Positions 1 through 8,689 of a stretch of DNA of 64,000 bases are shown here, piece after piece. The position numbers and the translations under genes are program-made. Location of the stretch: NCBI GenBank assembly GCA_965233625.1, contig OZ247499.1:3596001-3660000 (forward strand), given 5' to 3'. Each line of letters begins with the position of its first letter. Position 1 is the first letter of the stretch. The DNA is from G965233625 sp965233625 (GTDB lineage Bacteria; Planctomycetota; Planctomycetia; Pirellulales; Pirellulaceae). The notes beneath the pieces were generated by a model. It had not been told where the DNA came from. It worked only from the letters and a program-made list of their open reading frames with translations, and searched no databases.

Positions 1-73
1 CAGCCAAGGATGACGCTAGGACGAAAAACGATGCCAGATTTAGCAGAGCCACGAAGACGGTCGTTTGAAACAT
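1..73 (-). CDS. Start of a secreted protein, cut by the window edge
   Basis: An ATG at 73 opens a leftward frame that stays open for 24 codons to the edge of the window. The visible residues are a short polar start followed by a hydrophobic stretch (FVALLNLASFFVLASSLA), which looks like a signal peptide or a first membrane segment. No strong ribosome binding site is visible upstream. The function cannot be judged because the mature part lies outside the window. It could also be a chance open frame. Confidence 0.4.
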   Translation of the reverse strand, partial: MFQTTVFVALLNLASFFVLASSLA

Positions 74-143
74 CGCCAAACCATTTCTGAGTGTGTTGAG
101 ACACAGCGCCGACTGGTTGGAAAGAACGCACGCTCCCTTCTAC

Positions 144-590
144 TTATTCCGCGGCATCCATCGCTGCGACTTCGCCGTACATGCGGAAGATGCGTTTGAC
201 GAAGCCGTGCATATCGTCTGCGAAACGGGTGAAGGAGGTGTCGCCCTGGTACAGGAAGTAGGTGCGTGACTTGCCGGTAGAAGGTGCGATGCAGTAATAG
301 TTGCCGCCAACGTCGCTGCCAATGATGAAGTAGCGGTCGGGCCAGAGTTTGTCCGGGTCGTTCGGGTCGAATTCGTAATACTCTTCACCGTCCGGATCGC
401 GGACCATCTGGTTGCACTCGACGATCATACCGGGATGGGTGAACAGCGGTGTCTGACCAGGGTTCTCTTTCTCATCGTGCTTCAACAGGGCAGCCAGCAA
501 TGGCGGTGGCGAGAGCAACATCTGCCGGTAACCGGCTGGTAGCTGGACGCCGCATTTCTTTTCGATAGACGCAATCTGCTTTTCGTTCAT
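144..590 (-). CDS. SUKH (SMI1/KNR4) family protein
   Basis: This is a small cytoplasmic protein of 148 residues. The N-terminal part has the family pattern of a glycine followed by LPAGYRQML, and the middle has FIIGSDVGGNYYCI, the central strand-turn-strand of the SUKH fold. In the family many members are immunity proteins against secreted nuclease or deaminase toxins; others are general scaffold proteins. No toxin gene is visible beside it. The gene stands alone, with almost 1 kb of apparently non-coding sequence upstream. A related protein lies at 2914-3363. The family call is fairly sure; an immunity role is inference only. Confidence 0.8.
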   Translation of the reverse strand: MNEKQIASIEKKCGVQLPAGYRQMLLSPPPLLAALLKHDEKENPGQTPLFTHPGMIVECNQMVRDPDGEEYYEFDPNDPDKLWPDRYFIIGSDVGGNYYCIAPSTGKSRTYFLYQGDTSFTRFADDMHGFVKRIFRMYGEVAAMDAAE

Positions 591-1569
591 AGTGACTCTT
601 GGCGTGGTTGAACTAGAGGAAGTCCGGCAACGTAGTAGGAATTAAGTTGAGCCAATTTGCAGCGTGAATCCGCTCACTTACATAAGTACAGGGTTCATTC
701 TGACACATCCCACATTATCCGGCAGACATCTGGAAAAATAATTTGCAACCGTTGTAATCCTCCGTCACGCTGACGCAAACCGGCAATTCTGGCCGGAAAG
801 TCGCCATTTCCGGGCTTAAACAGTTCTGGCAGCATGTCCGTCGTGGGTGTTCCACGTAGCGTGACCCGTGCAAAGGTCGAAGATTGTTAAAGTTTGGGGG
901 CCTGTAGAAACGAAACTAACTCTCGGAAGGCTTAGTGTTTCAGTAGCAGTCGCACCCACAAGGACGACTGCAACTGTTGCAATGAGCTGGCAGGGGGGAT
1001 TGTTCACAAGTCATCAACGCTTGCTTCAGTGGCATTACCTGTAAGACACACCGCGCTCGCAAGGATCGCGTAAGTGGTGGAGTTGTGGTTACGTTACCGA
1101 GGCTGGTCTGGACTTGTCGCCAGTGTTACTGGCTCCGGCAGAAGTTGCGGCCTAGCTGCATTTTCTCCGCCCTTCTACCACGCCAGAGAGTTGCTGCACG
1201 ATGCGTGCATCTTTCCGGCGCCGACCTTGATACGCCGAGTGACTTGCCGGGCCATACAGCCCAATCAAGCCTTGTATAGCTTTGCTTTATTGCGAGGTTT
1301 GATGCTGGGCTCGTCGCCCTGCTCGCCGATTTTTATATGCCGCACAGTTGCCGCCGTGCGGCCTGGCTTTGGACAGAAGGATTTGTCCGTCGCCACAGGA
1401 AGCTAACGTAAAACACCCCGGCCCAGATACCTGGAACACTGTCAGCCGACTCCCACAGCCGTGACGAAGGATCGACAAATGGCTGGCCAGCGGGAACAGG
1501 TAAGGGGTATGACGCATCAGTTAAAAGCTGTTGCTCAATAGCGCTCAACGAATGAACGGAGAACCTGCG
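591..1569. other. Long intergenic region without a convincing gene
   Basis: This stretch of almost 1 kb separates two divergent genes. Short open frames occur on both strands, but none has a recognisable domain, a good ribosome binding site or protein-like composition. The best of them, on the minus strand at 816-1007, begins with GTG and has a weakly hydrophobic start, but is only 63 codons long. It presumably holds the promoters of the SUKH gene and of the regulator at 1570. No clear repeat or RNA was recognised. Confidence 0.5.
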
Positions 1570-2145
1570 ATGAAGGTGTTCACAACTGGACAGGTCGCCA
1601 AGATCTGTAAAGTGGCCCCGCGCACGGTCAGCAAGTGGTTCGACTCAGGTCGTCTCAAAGGATACCGTATTCCTGGCTCCCAGGACCGCCGCATCCCACG
1701 CGAATATCTGATCAAGTTCCTGAAGGAACACGGTATGCCCCTTGGCGACCTCGAAGAGGAAACCATGGCCAAGGTGCTGATCGTGGCTCAGGATCAGGTG
1801 CTGATCGAGAACCTTAAGCGTGAACTGCCACCAGAAAAAGCGTTTAAGGTCGCCGTGGCCGCAAGCGGTTTTGAAGCTGGTATTCAGGCTGAAAGTTTCC
1901 ACCCCGATTGCATCATTGCCGACTTTTCAATCGGCAAGGTCGAAGCTTTGCAGATCTGTCAGAACCTGCGGAAGAACAACGATTTTTCCGAAACAATTCT
2001 GATTGCCTTGCTGCCCGACGATGGAAGCCCCATGAGCTTCGATCGCTCAAGCATTAACGAAACGTTTAAGAAGCCTTTCGATGCGAAACTGCTGGCCGAA
2101 CGCCTGCGGACGCTCATCGGCGCCAAGAAGGATCTGGTCGGTTAA
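1570..2145 (+). CDS. MerR/excisionase-type HTH with receiver-like domain
   Basis: A probable DNA-binding regulator of 191 residues. Residues 1-55 form a helix-turn-helix of the MerR/BldC/excisionase type (TTGQVAKICKVAPRTVSKW, then GYRIPGSQDRRIPREYL). Residues 66-188 look like a response-regulator receiver: Asp118 sits at the phospho-acceptor position (CIIADFSIG) and Lys168 in FKKPF matches the conserved lysine. The acidic pair after the first strand is only partly kept (VLIVAQDQ), so phosphorylation is uncertain. ATG 1570 was chosen because GGAGAA lies 7 bases upstream and the HTH begins directly; ATG 1552 and TTG 1531 are also in frame. The domain order, HTH first and receiver second, is the reverse of most response regulators. 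No histidine kinase is adjacent. Confidence 0.8.
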   Translation: MKVFTTGQVAKICKVAPRTVSKWFDSGRLKGYRIPGSQDRRIPREYLIKFLKEHGMPLGDLEEETMAKVLIVAQDQVLIENLKRELPPEKAFKVAVAASGFEAGIQAESFHPDCIIADFSIGKVEALQICQNLRKNNDFSETILIALLPDDGSPMSFDRSSINETFKKPFDAKLLAERLRTLIGAKKDLVG

Positions 2146-2222
2146 TCCGCCAGCGACTTCGCCTGCAGCTAACAGAATTCGCCGCACGTTTTCTGACCAG
2201 CCGCAAGCCTTATCAGCATGAG

Positions 2223-2246
2223 CCGCTGTGGTGGACCCCACAGCGG
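2223..2246. other. Short perfect hairpin downstream of the HTH-receiver gene
   Basis: A 9-bp perfect stem (CCGCTGTGG with CCACAGCGG) closes a 6-base loop. It is followed by ATTATATAG rather than a T-run, so it is a weak terminator on its own. A stronger terminator lies 75 bases further on. Confidence 0.4.
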
Positions 2247-2321
2247 ATTATATAGCGCCGCCACATCGCCCACCTCGGCGGCGCAGCGTAGGCAGGATGA
2301 TTTCCCGCCTTCTGCCCACGC

Positions 2322-2359
2322 AAGAAAGCCGTCGCCCCCGCAGGTTGACGGCTTTTCTT
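2322..2359 (+). terminator. Rho-independent terminator, probably bidirectional
   Basis: AAAGCCGTC at 2325-2333 pairs with GACGGCTTT at 2347-2355. The stem is preceded by an A-rich stretch and followed by TCTTATTG, so it reads as a terminator on both strands. It lies between the convergent genes 1570-2145 and 2396-2824 and would serve both. Confidence 0.75.
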
Positions 2360-2395
2360 ATTGTGTTGCCAGTTTGTCAGGCCCAACCACTAAGG

Positions 2396-2824
2396 TCACA
2401 AGCAGCATACCTGTTGAACAGGCAGACCCGTCTCGACGGCGGTTTCACAAATGCTCTTTAGTTCATTCAGAACGGCTCTTAGGTCAGGTCGCGTCCACTG
2501 CGTCAACAACTCCGAAGAAAGCCAGCTATCCGTCAATTCCTCAAGAGCATCTTCAGGGACGGTGGCCAGAGAATGAACAAATTCCCTTGGTACGGTCATG
2601 ACCATGACGTCGCCATCAGGCGATGCATAAACCATATCCCCCATGATGGTTCCTTCATTGCTTTCGGCATCGATCAGATCCCACAGAGCAACGATTTCCT
2701 CATCGCCGATGTGGCGAAGCCAACAGCTTGGATATTGTTCTGCCGCATCTTCGTTTGCGTCTATTGCAATAGCCTCCGCATCCTTTGAAGGGGCGACATA
2801 AAGAAGAGTGTAAAAGGCTGCCAT
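2396..2824 (-). CDS. Protein of unknown function, 142 residues
   Basis: No family was recognised. The product is acidic and soluble (MAAFYTLLYVAPSKDAEA at the start). It has about 142 residues if it begins at ATG 2824; an in-frame ATG at 2902 would add 26 hydrophobic residues that look like translated upstream sequence. The body is protein-like, with alternating strands and helices, including the segment GTIMGDMVYASPDGDVMV. It ends close to the bidirectional terminator. It lies next to a SUKH gene, but 89 bases separate them and no functional link is visible. Confidence 0.55.
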   Translation of the reverse strand: MAAFYTLLYVAPSKDAEAIAIDANEDAAEQYPSCWLRHIGDEEIVALWDLIDAESNEGTIMGDMVYASPDGDVMVMTVPREFVHSLATVPEDALEELTDSWLSSELLTQWTRPDLRAVLNELKSICETAVETGLPVQQVCCL

Positions 2825-2913
2825 GGAGCTTGCCTGTAAGGGGGCCGAGTTTGCCAGAATGGTTACCACATGAAACAGAAGCCACCGTGTTATCATGTGC
2901 AACGGTTTGGTGC

Positions 2914-3363
2914 CTAGTTACGCGGAATCCAGAATTGCCACCACTGGCGGTTCTGGGCGCGATCCCGTATCTGCCGGTCCCAATCTCTGAATTCAACTTC
3001 GCTTCGCTGGATTCTTTCAACAAAGTCTTGAAACGCAATCACACGCAGCCGATCCAAGTCGGTAATCGACTCTGGCATATCTTCATGGTCGCAGTAGTAA
3101 ACGGTTGAATCATCTTCCAGGGTGTCCAAGAAGTAGAATCCGCCGGCGCCATCCGCACCAATCAGCCAGTAGTGCGGCTTCCAGGAAAATCCCCACGGAG
3201 CCTCGCGACGGCAGCCTTCGTTTGAAATCCGCAAACTCTCAGCATCCGTGTCGAGTTCCTCAGAATCTGCGGATATTTGCAGACCTGTTATCGCCTCTCG
3301 ATACGCGGCAGGAAACGTCACGGCGAAGTCGCTTTCAAGTTGCGTTGCTTCGTCGTGTTTCAT
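2914..3363 (-). CDS. SUKH (SMI1/KNR4) family protein
   Basis: A 149-residue protein with the SUKH pattern: an N-terminal FAVTFPAAYREAI helix, then YWLIGADGAGGFYFLDT, the central GxDGxGxxY-like element of the family. It is clearly related in layout to the protein at 144-590, though diverged. The start ATG at 3363 overlaps the stop of the upstream membrane protein gene by 4 bases (ATGA), so the two are translationally coupled. In the family many such proteins are immunity proteins. Here the partner gene encodes a membrane protein, not a recognisable toxin. Confidence 0.75.
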   Translation of the reverse strand: MKHDEATQLESDFAVTFPAAYREAITGLQISADSEELDTDAESLRISNEGCRREAPWGFSWKPHYWLIGADGAGGFYFLDTLEDDSTVYYCDHEDMPESITDLDRLRVIAFQDFVERIQRSEVEFRDWDRQIRDRAQNRQWWQFWIPRN

Positions 3364-3968
3364 TCGCCGGACACCGTGAATACGCGGGGCCGTTCTGCCG
3401 TTCTTCTAGCGTACCTGTAGCCCCACCGTAGCACACCAACCACAAGACCAAGTAACAGCCCACAGATGGCGAAGAACAATGGACGCGGTGGTCCCCATCC
3501 GCCCAAAACAATCCAGAGGCCAATGCACGTGCATCCACCCGCCGTCAGGCCAACCGCCGTGTAAAGAACAAAGTGCAGCAGCGGGTCGTCGTGCGCCCCG
3601 CGCACCAATAGGTAAAGCACGCCGGTTGCGGACACGAGGCCCCAGAACCAGAGCAGAAAATCGATCGCAACCCAATGCCATTTGAAGACAACCGAGATGA
3701 CGGAAGCGTCGGGCTGTTGATTCGGAAGCGTGTCAGATATTGCGGTGAAATGCGCGTAGTCAGGCGCTACAGGCGGCTGCCAGATAGGGGCGTCCGGCAG
3801 ATGGCTGATGAAGGTTGTGCCGTTGGCACGGAGCTGAGCCTCCCACTGTCCACGGAACGATACTGCAGTCAGCAACCCGATGATGGAGACAACGAAAGCG
3901 CCACGAACCGCTGCTAATGCGACGCGGTGTTTCTGGCTTGCACTTCTAGCAACTGACGGGGTCTCCAT
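3360..3968 (-). CDS. Four-helix membrane protein of unknown function
   Basis: About 202 residues with four hydrophobic segments: AFVVSIIGLLTAVSF near residue 25, WVAIDFLLWFWGLVSATG in the middle, then FVLYTAVGLTAGGC and LFFAICGLLLGLVVG. The loop between helix one and two is long and polar and probably lies outside the membrane. ATG 3968 was taken as the start; a frame 12 codons longer exists but adds only basic residues. The gene overlaps the start of the SUKH gene by 4 bases, so the two form an operon. No family was recognised. Confidence 0.6.
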   Translation of the reverse strand: METPSVARSASQKHRVALAAVRGAFVVSIIGLLTAVSFRGQWEAQLRANGTTFISHLPDAPIWQPPVAPDYAHFTAISDTLPNQQPDASVISVVFKWHWVAIDFLLWFWGLVSATGVLYLLVRGAHDDPLLHFVLYTAVGLTAGGCTCIGLWIVLGGWGPPRPLFFAICGLLLGLVVGVLRWGYRYARRTAERPRVFTVSGE

Positions 3969-4004
3969 GAGGTGCGAACCGCATAACAGGCGGCAACGCA
4001 ACAA

Positions 4005-4386
4005 CTTGTAAAGCGAGAAAACGTCTACGAAAACAGGCTTCGCCCATTAGCTAGGGGCGGTGAAGCATTTACAACAGTGGATGCGATGACGCCTCATGTC
4101 AGCGAAGGGCGTAGCCCTGGTTCTGCCCTCATGCGATCAGGCCCTTCAATTCTTACCAGGGCTGCGCCCTTCGCTAACTTGATCTCGTCCCGTTGGGACT
4201 ATGTCCTGGCGCCTCCCGCCCGATTGTCTGCCTTTGCGGGATGCGGTATCTTGCTAGGGTGGTCGTGGTGGCTGTCTGTAAATACTTATGGATGGGTAAC
4301 TTGCGGCCGCGTGCATGCATCAGAAGGCTGATGGGTGCAACTGCTTTGCACTAGAGACTCCCCTTAAAATAGCAGGAGATACCGTT
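4005..4386. other. Intergenic region upstream of sodA, with an inverted repeat
   Basis: No gene is visible here. The region holds the inverted repeat described separately at 4101-4175 and, further right, the expected promoter of sodA. The ribosome binding site of sodA is GGAG at about 4374, 9 bases before ATG 4387. Confidence 0.5.
4101..4175. repeat. 21-base inverted repeat, REP-like
   Basis: AGCGAAGGGCGTAGCCCTGG at 4101-4120 returns as its reverse complement at 4155-4175, with one mismatch over 21 bases. The loop is 33 bases. There is no T-run after the stem, so it is not a typical terminator. The form suggests a dispersed palindromic element; only one copy is present in the window. Confidence 0.6.
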
Positions 4387-4992
4387 ATGGCGTACACACT
4401 TCCCGACCTGCCTTATGGTCACGACGCACTGGAACCAAGCATCGACGCGAAGACCATGGAGATTCACCACGGCAAGCATCATGCAGGCTATGTGGCCAAG
4501 GTCAACGCCGCGCTGGAAGGCACCGGCTTGGAAGATAAGCCGATCGAAGAAGTCGTTTCCAGCCTCGACAGCGTGCCCGAAGACAAACGCGGCGCCGTCC
4601 GCAACAACGGTGGCGGTCACGCCAACCACTCGCTGTTCTGGACCATCATGAAACCCGGTGGCGGCGGCGATCCGACCGGCGCTATCGGTGAAGCGATCAC
4701 TTCCACCTTTGGTTCTTACGACGCCTTCAAAGAGGCTTTCTCGAACGCAGCCGCCACGCGGTTTGGCAGCGGCTGGGCCTGGCTTTCGGTGGATGGCGGT
4801 AAGCTGGTTGTGGAAAGCACGCCGAACCAGGATAGCCCGCTGATGGAAGGCCGCACGCCGGTTCTGGGCCTGGACGTGTGGGAACACGCGTACTATCTGA
4901 ACTATCAGAACCGTCGCCCCGATTACATCTCGGCGTTCTTCGATGTGATCAACTGGGACGAAGTGAACCGCCGCTACGAAGCTGCCAAGTAA
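4387..4992 (+). CDS. sodA: Superoxide dismutase, Mn type
   Basis: The enzyme converts superoxide to oxygen and hydrogen peroxide in the cytoplasm. At 201 residues it has the usual length. Metal ligands are His27 (MEIHHGKHH), His81 (GGGHANHSLFW), Asp163 and His167 (LDVWEHAYY). The outer-sphere glutamine is at Gln148 (NQDSP), with glycine at residue 77, which is the manganese-type arrangement rather than the iron type. ATG 4387 follows GGAG at a good distance and starts the typical MAYTLPDLPY sequence. No signal peptide is present. A CBM9/DOMON-like gene follows 19 bases downstream, probably cotranscribed. Confidence 0.96.
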   Translation: MAYTLPDLPYGHDALEPSIDAKTMEIHHGKHHAGYVAKVNAALEGTGLEDKPIEEVVSSLDSVPEDKRGAVRNNGGGHANHSLFWTIMKPGGGGDPTGAIGEAITSTFGSYDAFKEAFSNAAATRFGSGWAWLSVDGGKLVVESTPNQDSPLMEGRTPVLGLDVWEHAYYLNYQNRRPDYISAFFDVINWDEVNRRYEAAK

Positions 4993-5011
4993 CGGCCAAC
5001 CCTTAGTTATT

Positions 5012-5689
5012 ATGTCTGACGCGCTCGTTTCGCCACTGTTTCTGTTCCGCTTCTCGGCGCCGCTGAAGAAGTGCGAGAACCTGTGGCCACAACAGGGCGC
5101 CCCTGGCGACACGCCCGGCGGTCTGACTGCCGGGCATGCTCTGCCCGGGTTTGGCGAACTGGCAGACCGGCCGCAATTTGCGACGGTGCACGGCGGCTGG
5201 AACGAAAAAGGGCTGGTCTTTACCGCAACGGTTACGGGTAAAGACCAGCGGCCGTGGTGCCGGACGGGCCGCATCGACGCCAGCGACGGGCTCCATCTCT
5301 GGATTGACACCCGCGATACGCACAATGTGCACCGGGCGACACGGTTCTGTCACTACTTCATCTTCCTACCTGCCGGCGATGGCGGCGGGCAGCTAGAACC
5401 GTATGCCGGCATGCTGCGGATCAACCGCGCCCGCGGGGAGCCAAACCCCGTGGCAGCCGACATGCTCAAAGTCGCTGCCAACGTAACCGACAATGGCTAC
5501 ACGCTAACCGCCTTTATCTCGCGCGGCGCCTTGACCGGCTACGACCCGGCAGAGCATCCGCGACTGGGCTTCAGCTACCTGATCCAAGACAAAGAACTGG
5601 GCGACCAGCCATTCACGCTCAGCCGGGAATACCCGGTGATGGAAGACCCGAGTTTGTGGTCTTCGCTAGAGCTTGTGCAGGCAGAATAA
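5012..5689 (+). CDS. CBM9/DOMON-like beta-sandwich protein
   Basis: A 225-residue protein with no signal peptide. The central part resembles family 9 carbohydrate-binding modules and DOMON-like domains: DGLHLWIDTRDTHNVHRAT followed by FCHYFIFLP. After it comes a strand-rich half ending in GFSYLIQDKELGDQPFTLS. In that family this fold binds sugars or haem, often in secreted proteins. Here the lack of a signal peptide suggests a cytoplasmic role. The gene lies 19 bases after sodA and is probably in the same transcript. The ligand is unknown. Confidence 0.65.
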   Translation: MSDALVSPLFLFRFSAPLKKCENLWPQQGAPGDTPGGLTAGHALPGFGELADRPQFATVHGGWNEKGLVFTATVTGKDQRPWCRTGRIDASDGLHLWIDTRDTHNVHRATRFCHYFIFLPAGDGGGQLEPYAGMLRINRARGEPNPVAADMLKVAANVTDNGYTLTAFISRGALTGYDPAEHPRLGFSYLIQDKELGDQPFTLSREYPVMEDPSLWSSLELVQAE

Positions 5690-5796
5690 GATACACTAGG
5701 CATGCTGCCGGAACGGGCTTTCAAGGGAACGCCCAGGCAGCTCCGCCAATGTCTCTGTTTCAACTTCTTCGCTAAAAGACTCCCACGGTCGCAACA

Positions 5797-8112
5797 ATGA
5801 TCCTGCCCTACTACGCAGTCATCAAAGACTCTTTCCGCGCCGCCATGGCCAGCTGGGTGCTTTACATCCTGCTGATTCTGATAACCATCGTCCTGCTGCT
5901 GTTGATTCCTCTGACCTACCAGGAACAGCTCACGACGAAGATTTATCCGATGGATATTCAGACTGGCCCCTTCGTGGGGCGGATGATCGAGGCATCGGTC
6001 AAAGATGAAGTCACGCCGGCCAAGAAAGTCTGGGACCGTTTGAAGAAGAACACCCAGAAAGAGATTCAGGAGATCAGCGTCCCGCTTCCCGAAGACGCCT
6101 CGAACCGCGAAAAACTCTCGCTCCAGCGGCGCGTCAACAGTCTACCTACGACCATTGCCGATGAACTGAATCTGATGATTGCCGACGACTCCTTCTACGA
6201 TGAGAAGACGTGGAAGGGCGTCAGCATGTCGAGCGAATTTGAAGAATTGCTGGAACAGCGGAAAGCCAAAGAAACACCTCTGACGGTCGAGCAGGAAAAA
6301 CGCCTCAACCGCATCGCGCTCGAGACAGCGATGCCCCGCTCGATCCAGCGTGCAGCGGCGACATCACTGAAGTTTTACTACTTCATGGAGCTACCCGCAG
6401 TTCCCATGCGGCGGACGGCTTTCAAAGAATTTGTCGCGGGCTATCTGCCTTGGACCCTAGATACTTTTGTGCTGACAATAGGCTTGCTGGTGGCGATCAT
6501 CGTCACGGCGCCGATCCTGCCGCAGATGTTTGAACCTGGATCGTTGCATCTGCTGTTGAGTAAACCCGTCTCGCGTTCGATGCTGTTCCTCTCGAAATTT
6601 GCCGGCGGCTGCGCGTTTATTCTGCTGTGCTCCACTTACCTCTTCGTCGGCGTCTTTTTGATTGCGGGCGTGCGCCTGGGCATCTGGCAATATGGTCTGC
6701 TACTGGCGATTCCGATTTATGTTTTTGTGTTCGCGATCTACTACACGGTCTCTTCGCTGGCGGCGATCATCTGGCGGAATACCATTGTCGCTATCGCTTG
6801 CGCCTTCATTTTCTGGTTCTTCTGCGCCACGCTCAGCTGGACAGCATCCGGCGTGTCGTTTGCCAACAACATGGTCCGCATCAATGATGTGGGTATCGTG
6901 GATGGTCAGGTGACCTACTACAACGGGTCTGACACGTTTGTCTGGAACGGCTCTGACTGGCAACCCGTGCTACTTACTGAACGCGAAGCCGAAGCCATCG
7001 ATCGAAGCGGCATCAGTGCGAGCGCCTCCGGCCGTGTCGGTCTGTTTTACGATGAAGAGCACGAAGCGATGTTCTCGATTGATCGCAAGCCTGGCTTCTT
7101 CTCGCGCGAATATTATTCCCGCGTGGGTGACCAGCAGGGCGTGCTACTAGCACAGATCGCTGCGTTGCCGGATATCATCTACGCCGGACAGGACCCCGAC
7201 GGCGATGTGATTGCGGTATCTGGTCTGGCAGGAATTGCCCGTTATTCAGGTGATCCACTTGCCGCCAGGAAGCTGCTCGAAGAACTGGGTGATGACAAAG
7301 AAGTCACCGACGAACAGATGCTGTCGACTATTCCCTTCAGGATCGTCAGCCCACCTTCTCTTTCCAAAACACCGCCTGAAAAAGCAACCATGGACATGAA
7401 GACGGGCGACATGGTGCTGTACGCCGCCAGCCAGGTGACGGTTCTCAAGGCGGACGAAGAAGGGAAGTATGAGCAGGTAGGAGAACCGCACAAGCTGCCA
7501 GTTAGTGAGGAAAGCGTCCTGATGGCGGCGACCGGCGGGCTTATCATGCTAGCCCGCGGTAACGAACCCATCCTGACCATCAACGCGAAGACAATGAAGG
7601 TCCGCAACAAGATTGAAGGGGAATCAGGCGCCCGCCCGATGAACATCGTCGCCGGCCCCTCTGGCCGCTGGTTCGCCGTGCTATACACCAACCGCCAGGT
7701 CTGGCTCTACGACACCAAAGCCGAAATCTTCGAACGCGCGCCTGTCTATGGCAGCGGCGAAATCGGCGCCATCGGCTTCGGCGGCCCGCACACATTACTG
7801 GTCGGTGACCGCACCGAACGGGTCATTGAGTATTCTCTGGGTCCCGTTGAATATAAGCGGACTCTGCAAGGCGATGGCAGCAACTTCGAGTTTGTTTCGC
7901 GGTGGATCGTCATGCCGCTGTATTACATCGCCCCCAAACCACTCGAGTTCTATCAGCCGGTGACCTACATCTTGCAGGGAGAAGTTTCCAGCAGCGGTTT
8001 CGCCAGTGAGGCCGTACGCCTCAACCCCTGGCTGCCCATCTGGAGCGGCGCGTGGTTCGTCGCCTTCATGCTTATTCTGTGCTGCTATTACATAGAGCGT
8101 AGCGAGTACTAA
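5797..8112 (+). CDS. ABC-2 type permease with a large non-membrane insert
   Basis: A 771-residue membrane protein. A first transmembrane helix lies at about residues 18-42. It is followed by a helical, charged region of about 180 residues, and then by five or six helices at about 220-360. This arrangement, with FEPGSLHLLLSKPVSRSMLF between helices, is that of ABC-2 permeases that work with a separate ATPase. Residues 370-735 form a strand-rich domain with propeller-like repeats (SGRWFAVLYTNRQVWLYDT). A last helix lies at about 745-765. No ATPase gene is adjacent. The substrate is unknown. The 3' end overlaps the convergent gene 8109-8675 by 4 bases. Confidence 0.7.
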   Translation: MILPYYAVIKDSFRAAMASWVLYILLILITIVLLLLIPLTYQEQLTTKIYPMDIQTGPFVGRMIEASVKDEVTPAKKVWDRLKKNTQKEIQEISVPLPEDASNREKLSLQRRVNSLPTTIADELNLMIADDSFYDEKTWKGVSMSSEFEELLEQRKAKETPLTVEQEKRLNRIALETAMPRSIQRAAATSLKFYYFMELPAVPMRRTAFKEFVAGYLPWTLDTFVLTIGLLVAIIVTAPILPQMFEPGSLHLLLSKPVSRSMLFLSKFAGGCAFILLCSTYLFVGVFLIAGVRLGIWQYGLLLAIPIYVFVFAIYYTVSSLAAIIWRNTIVAIACAFIFWFFCATLSWTASGVSFANNMVRINDVGIVDGQVTYYNGSDTFVWNGSDWQPVLLTEREAEAIDRSGISASASGRVGLFYDEEHEAMFSIDRKPGFFSREYYSRVGDQQGVLLAQIAALPDIIYAGQDPDGDVIAVSGLAGIARYSGDPLAARKLLEELGDDKEVTDEQMLSTIPFRIVSPPSLSKTPPEKATMDMKTGDMVLYAASQVTVLKADEEGKYEQVGEPHKLPVSEESVLMAATGGLIMLARGNEPILTINAKTMKVRNKIEGESGARPMNIVAGPSGRWFAVLYTNRQVWLYDTKAEIFERAPVYGSGEIGAIGFGGPHTLLVGDRTERVIEYSLGPVEYKRTLQGDGSNFEFVSRWIVMPLYYIAPKPLEFYQPVTYILQGEVSSSGFASEAVRLNPWLPIWSGAWFVAFMLILCCYYIERSEY

Positions 8113-8675
8113 TCGCCTTGGTCGCGTTTTGGCTTAATCAACAACAGCGCGAGTACGAATCCAACCACACCGCCGAGGTAGCTTGCGGTGTGGATATGGG
8201 CGACCCGGACGAAAGCCCATTGATGCTGAATCCTGTGAAAGGAAAACGCCGCTCGCCACGCTGAGTAGTCGGCGTCCGGGCCGAGCCACAGCCCGTATAG
8301 ATAACCGGCTGTGGTAAAGCAGACGCCTGTGAGGAACACGCATAAAAAGGCGCGGGCAATCTGCCGGTAAGCTCGTTTGCGTGGCTGCCGGGGGATGAGG
8401 CGGCGGGCGATAAACCAGCCCATGAACATGCCCACCCACCAGGTGGCTAGAAAGCCAATCACACCGGCGAAGAAGCGCGGACCAAGGCCGAAGTCTGCAT
8501 AGTGGAACTGCTTGAACTTCATATGGGTGAAGTATTCAGGCGAGATCGTGTAGGTAACCTGATCGTGCAGAACGCCGTAGATCCCCGTCAGGACGGCGCC
8601 TGCCGCAGCCACCAGCAACATCGGTGGCAGGTCGCGTAGTTTGATCCTTGGCGCCAGGTACTGTAGCAGTTTCAT
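8109..8675 (-). CDS. Four-helix membrane protein of unknown function
   Basis: 188 residues from ATG 8675; a GTG two codons earlier is equally possible. Four hydrophobic segments are visible: MLLVAAAGAVLTGIYGVL, GVIGFLATWWVGMFMGWF, FLCVFLTGVCFTTAGYLYG and GGVVGFVLALLLI. The third loop contains a run of histidines and aromatics (HRIQHQWAFVRVAHIHTASY) that could bind a metal, but no family is recognised. The gene converges on the ABC permease gene with a 4-base overlap of stop codons. Confidence 0.6.
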   Translation of the reverse strand: MKLLQYLAPRIKLRDLPPMLLVAAAGAVLTGIYGVLHDQVTYTISPEYFTHMKFKQFHYADFGLGPRFFAGVIGFLATWWVGMFMGWFIARRLIPRQPRKRAYRQIARAFLCVFLTGVCFTTAGYLYGLWLGPDADYSAWRAAFSFHRIQHQWAFVRVAHIHTASYLGGVVGFVLALLLIKPKRDQGD

Positions 8676-8689
8676 GAGCACCGGCGCCT

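Noticed and set aside
816..1406. Short frames of 63-110 codons in the gap before the HTH-receiver gene
   Set aside because: No domain, no strong ribosome binding site and composition unlike a protein. The leftward one at 816-1007 has a weak hydrophobic start but starts with GTG and is very short.
4351..5325. 324-codon leftward frame across sodA
   Set aside because: It is antisense to superoxide dismutase, whose ligands and length are intact. The frame has no domain of its own.
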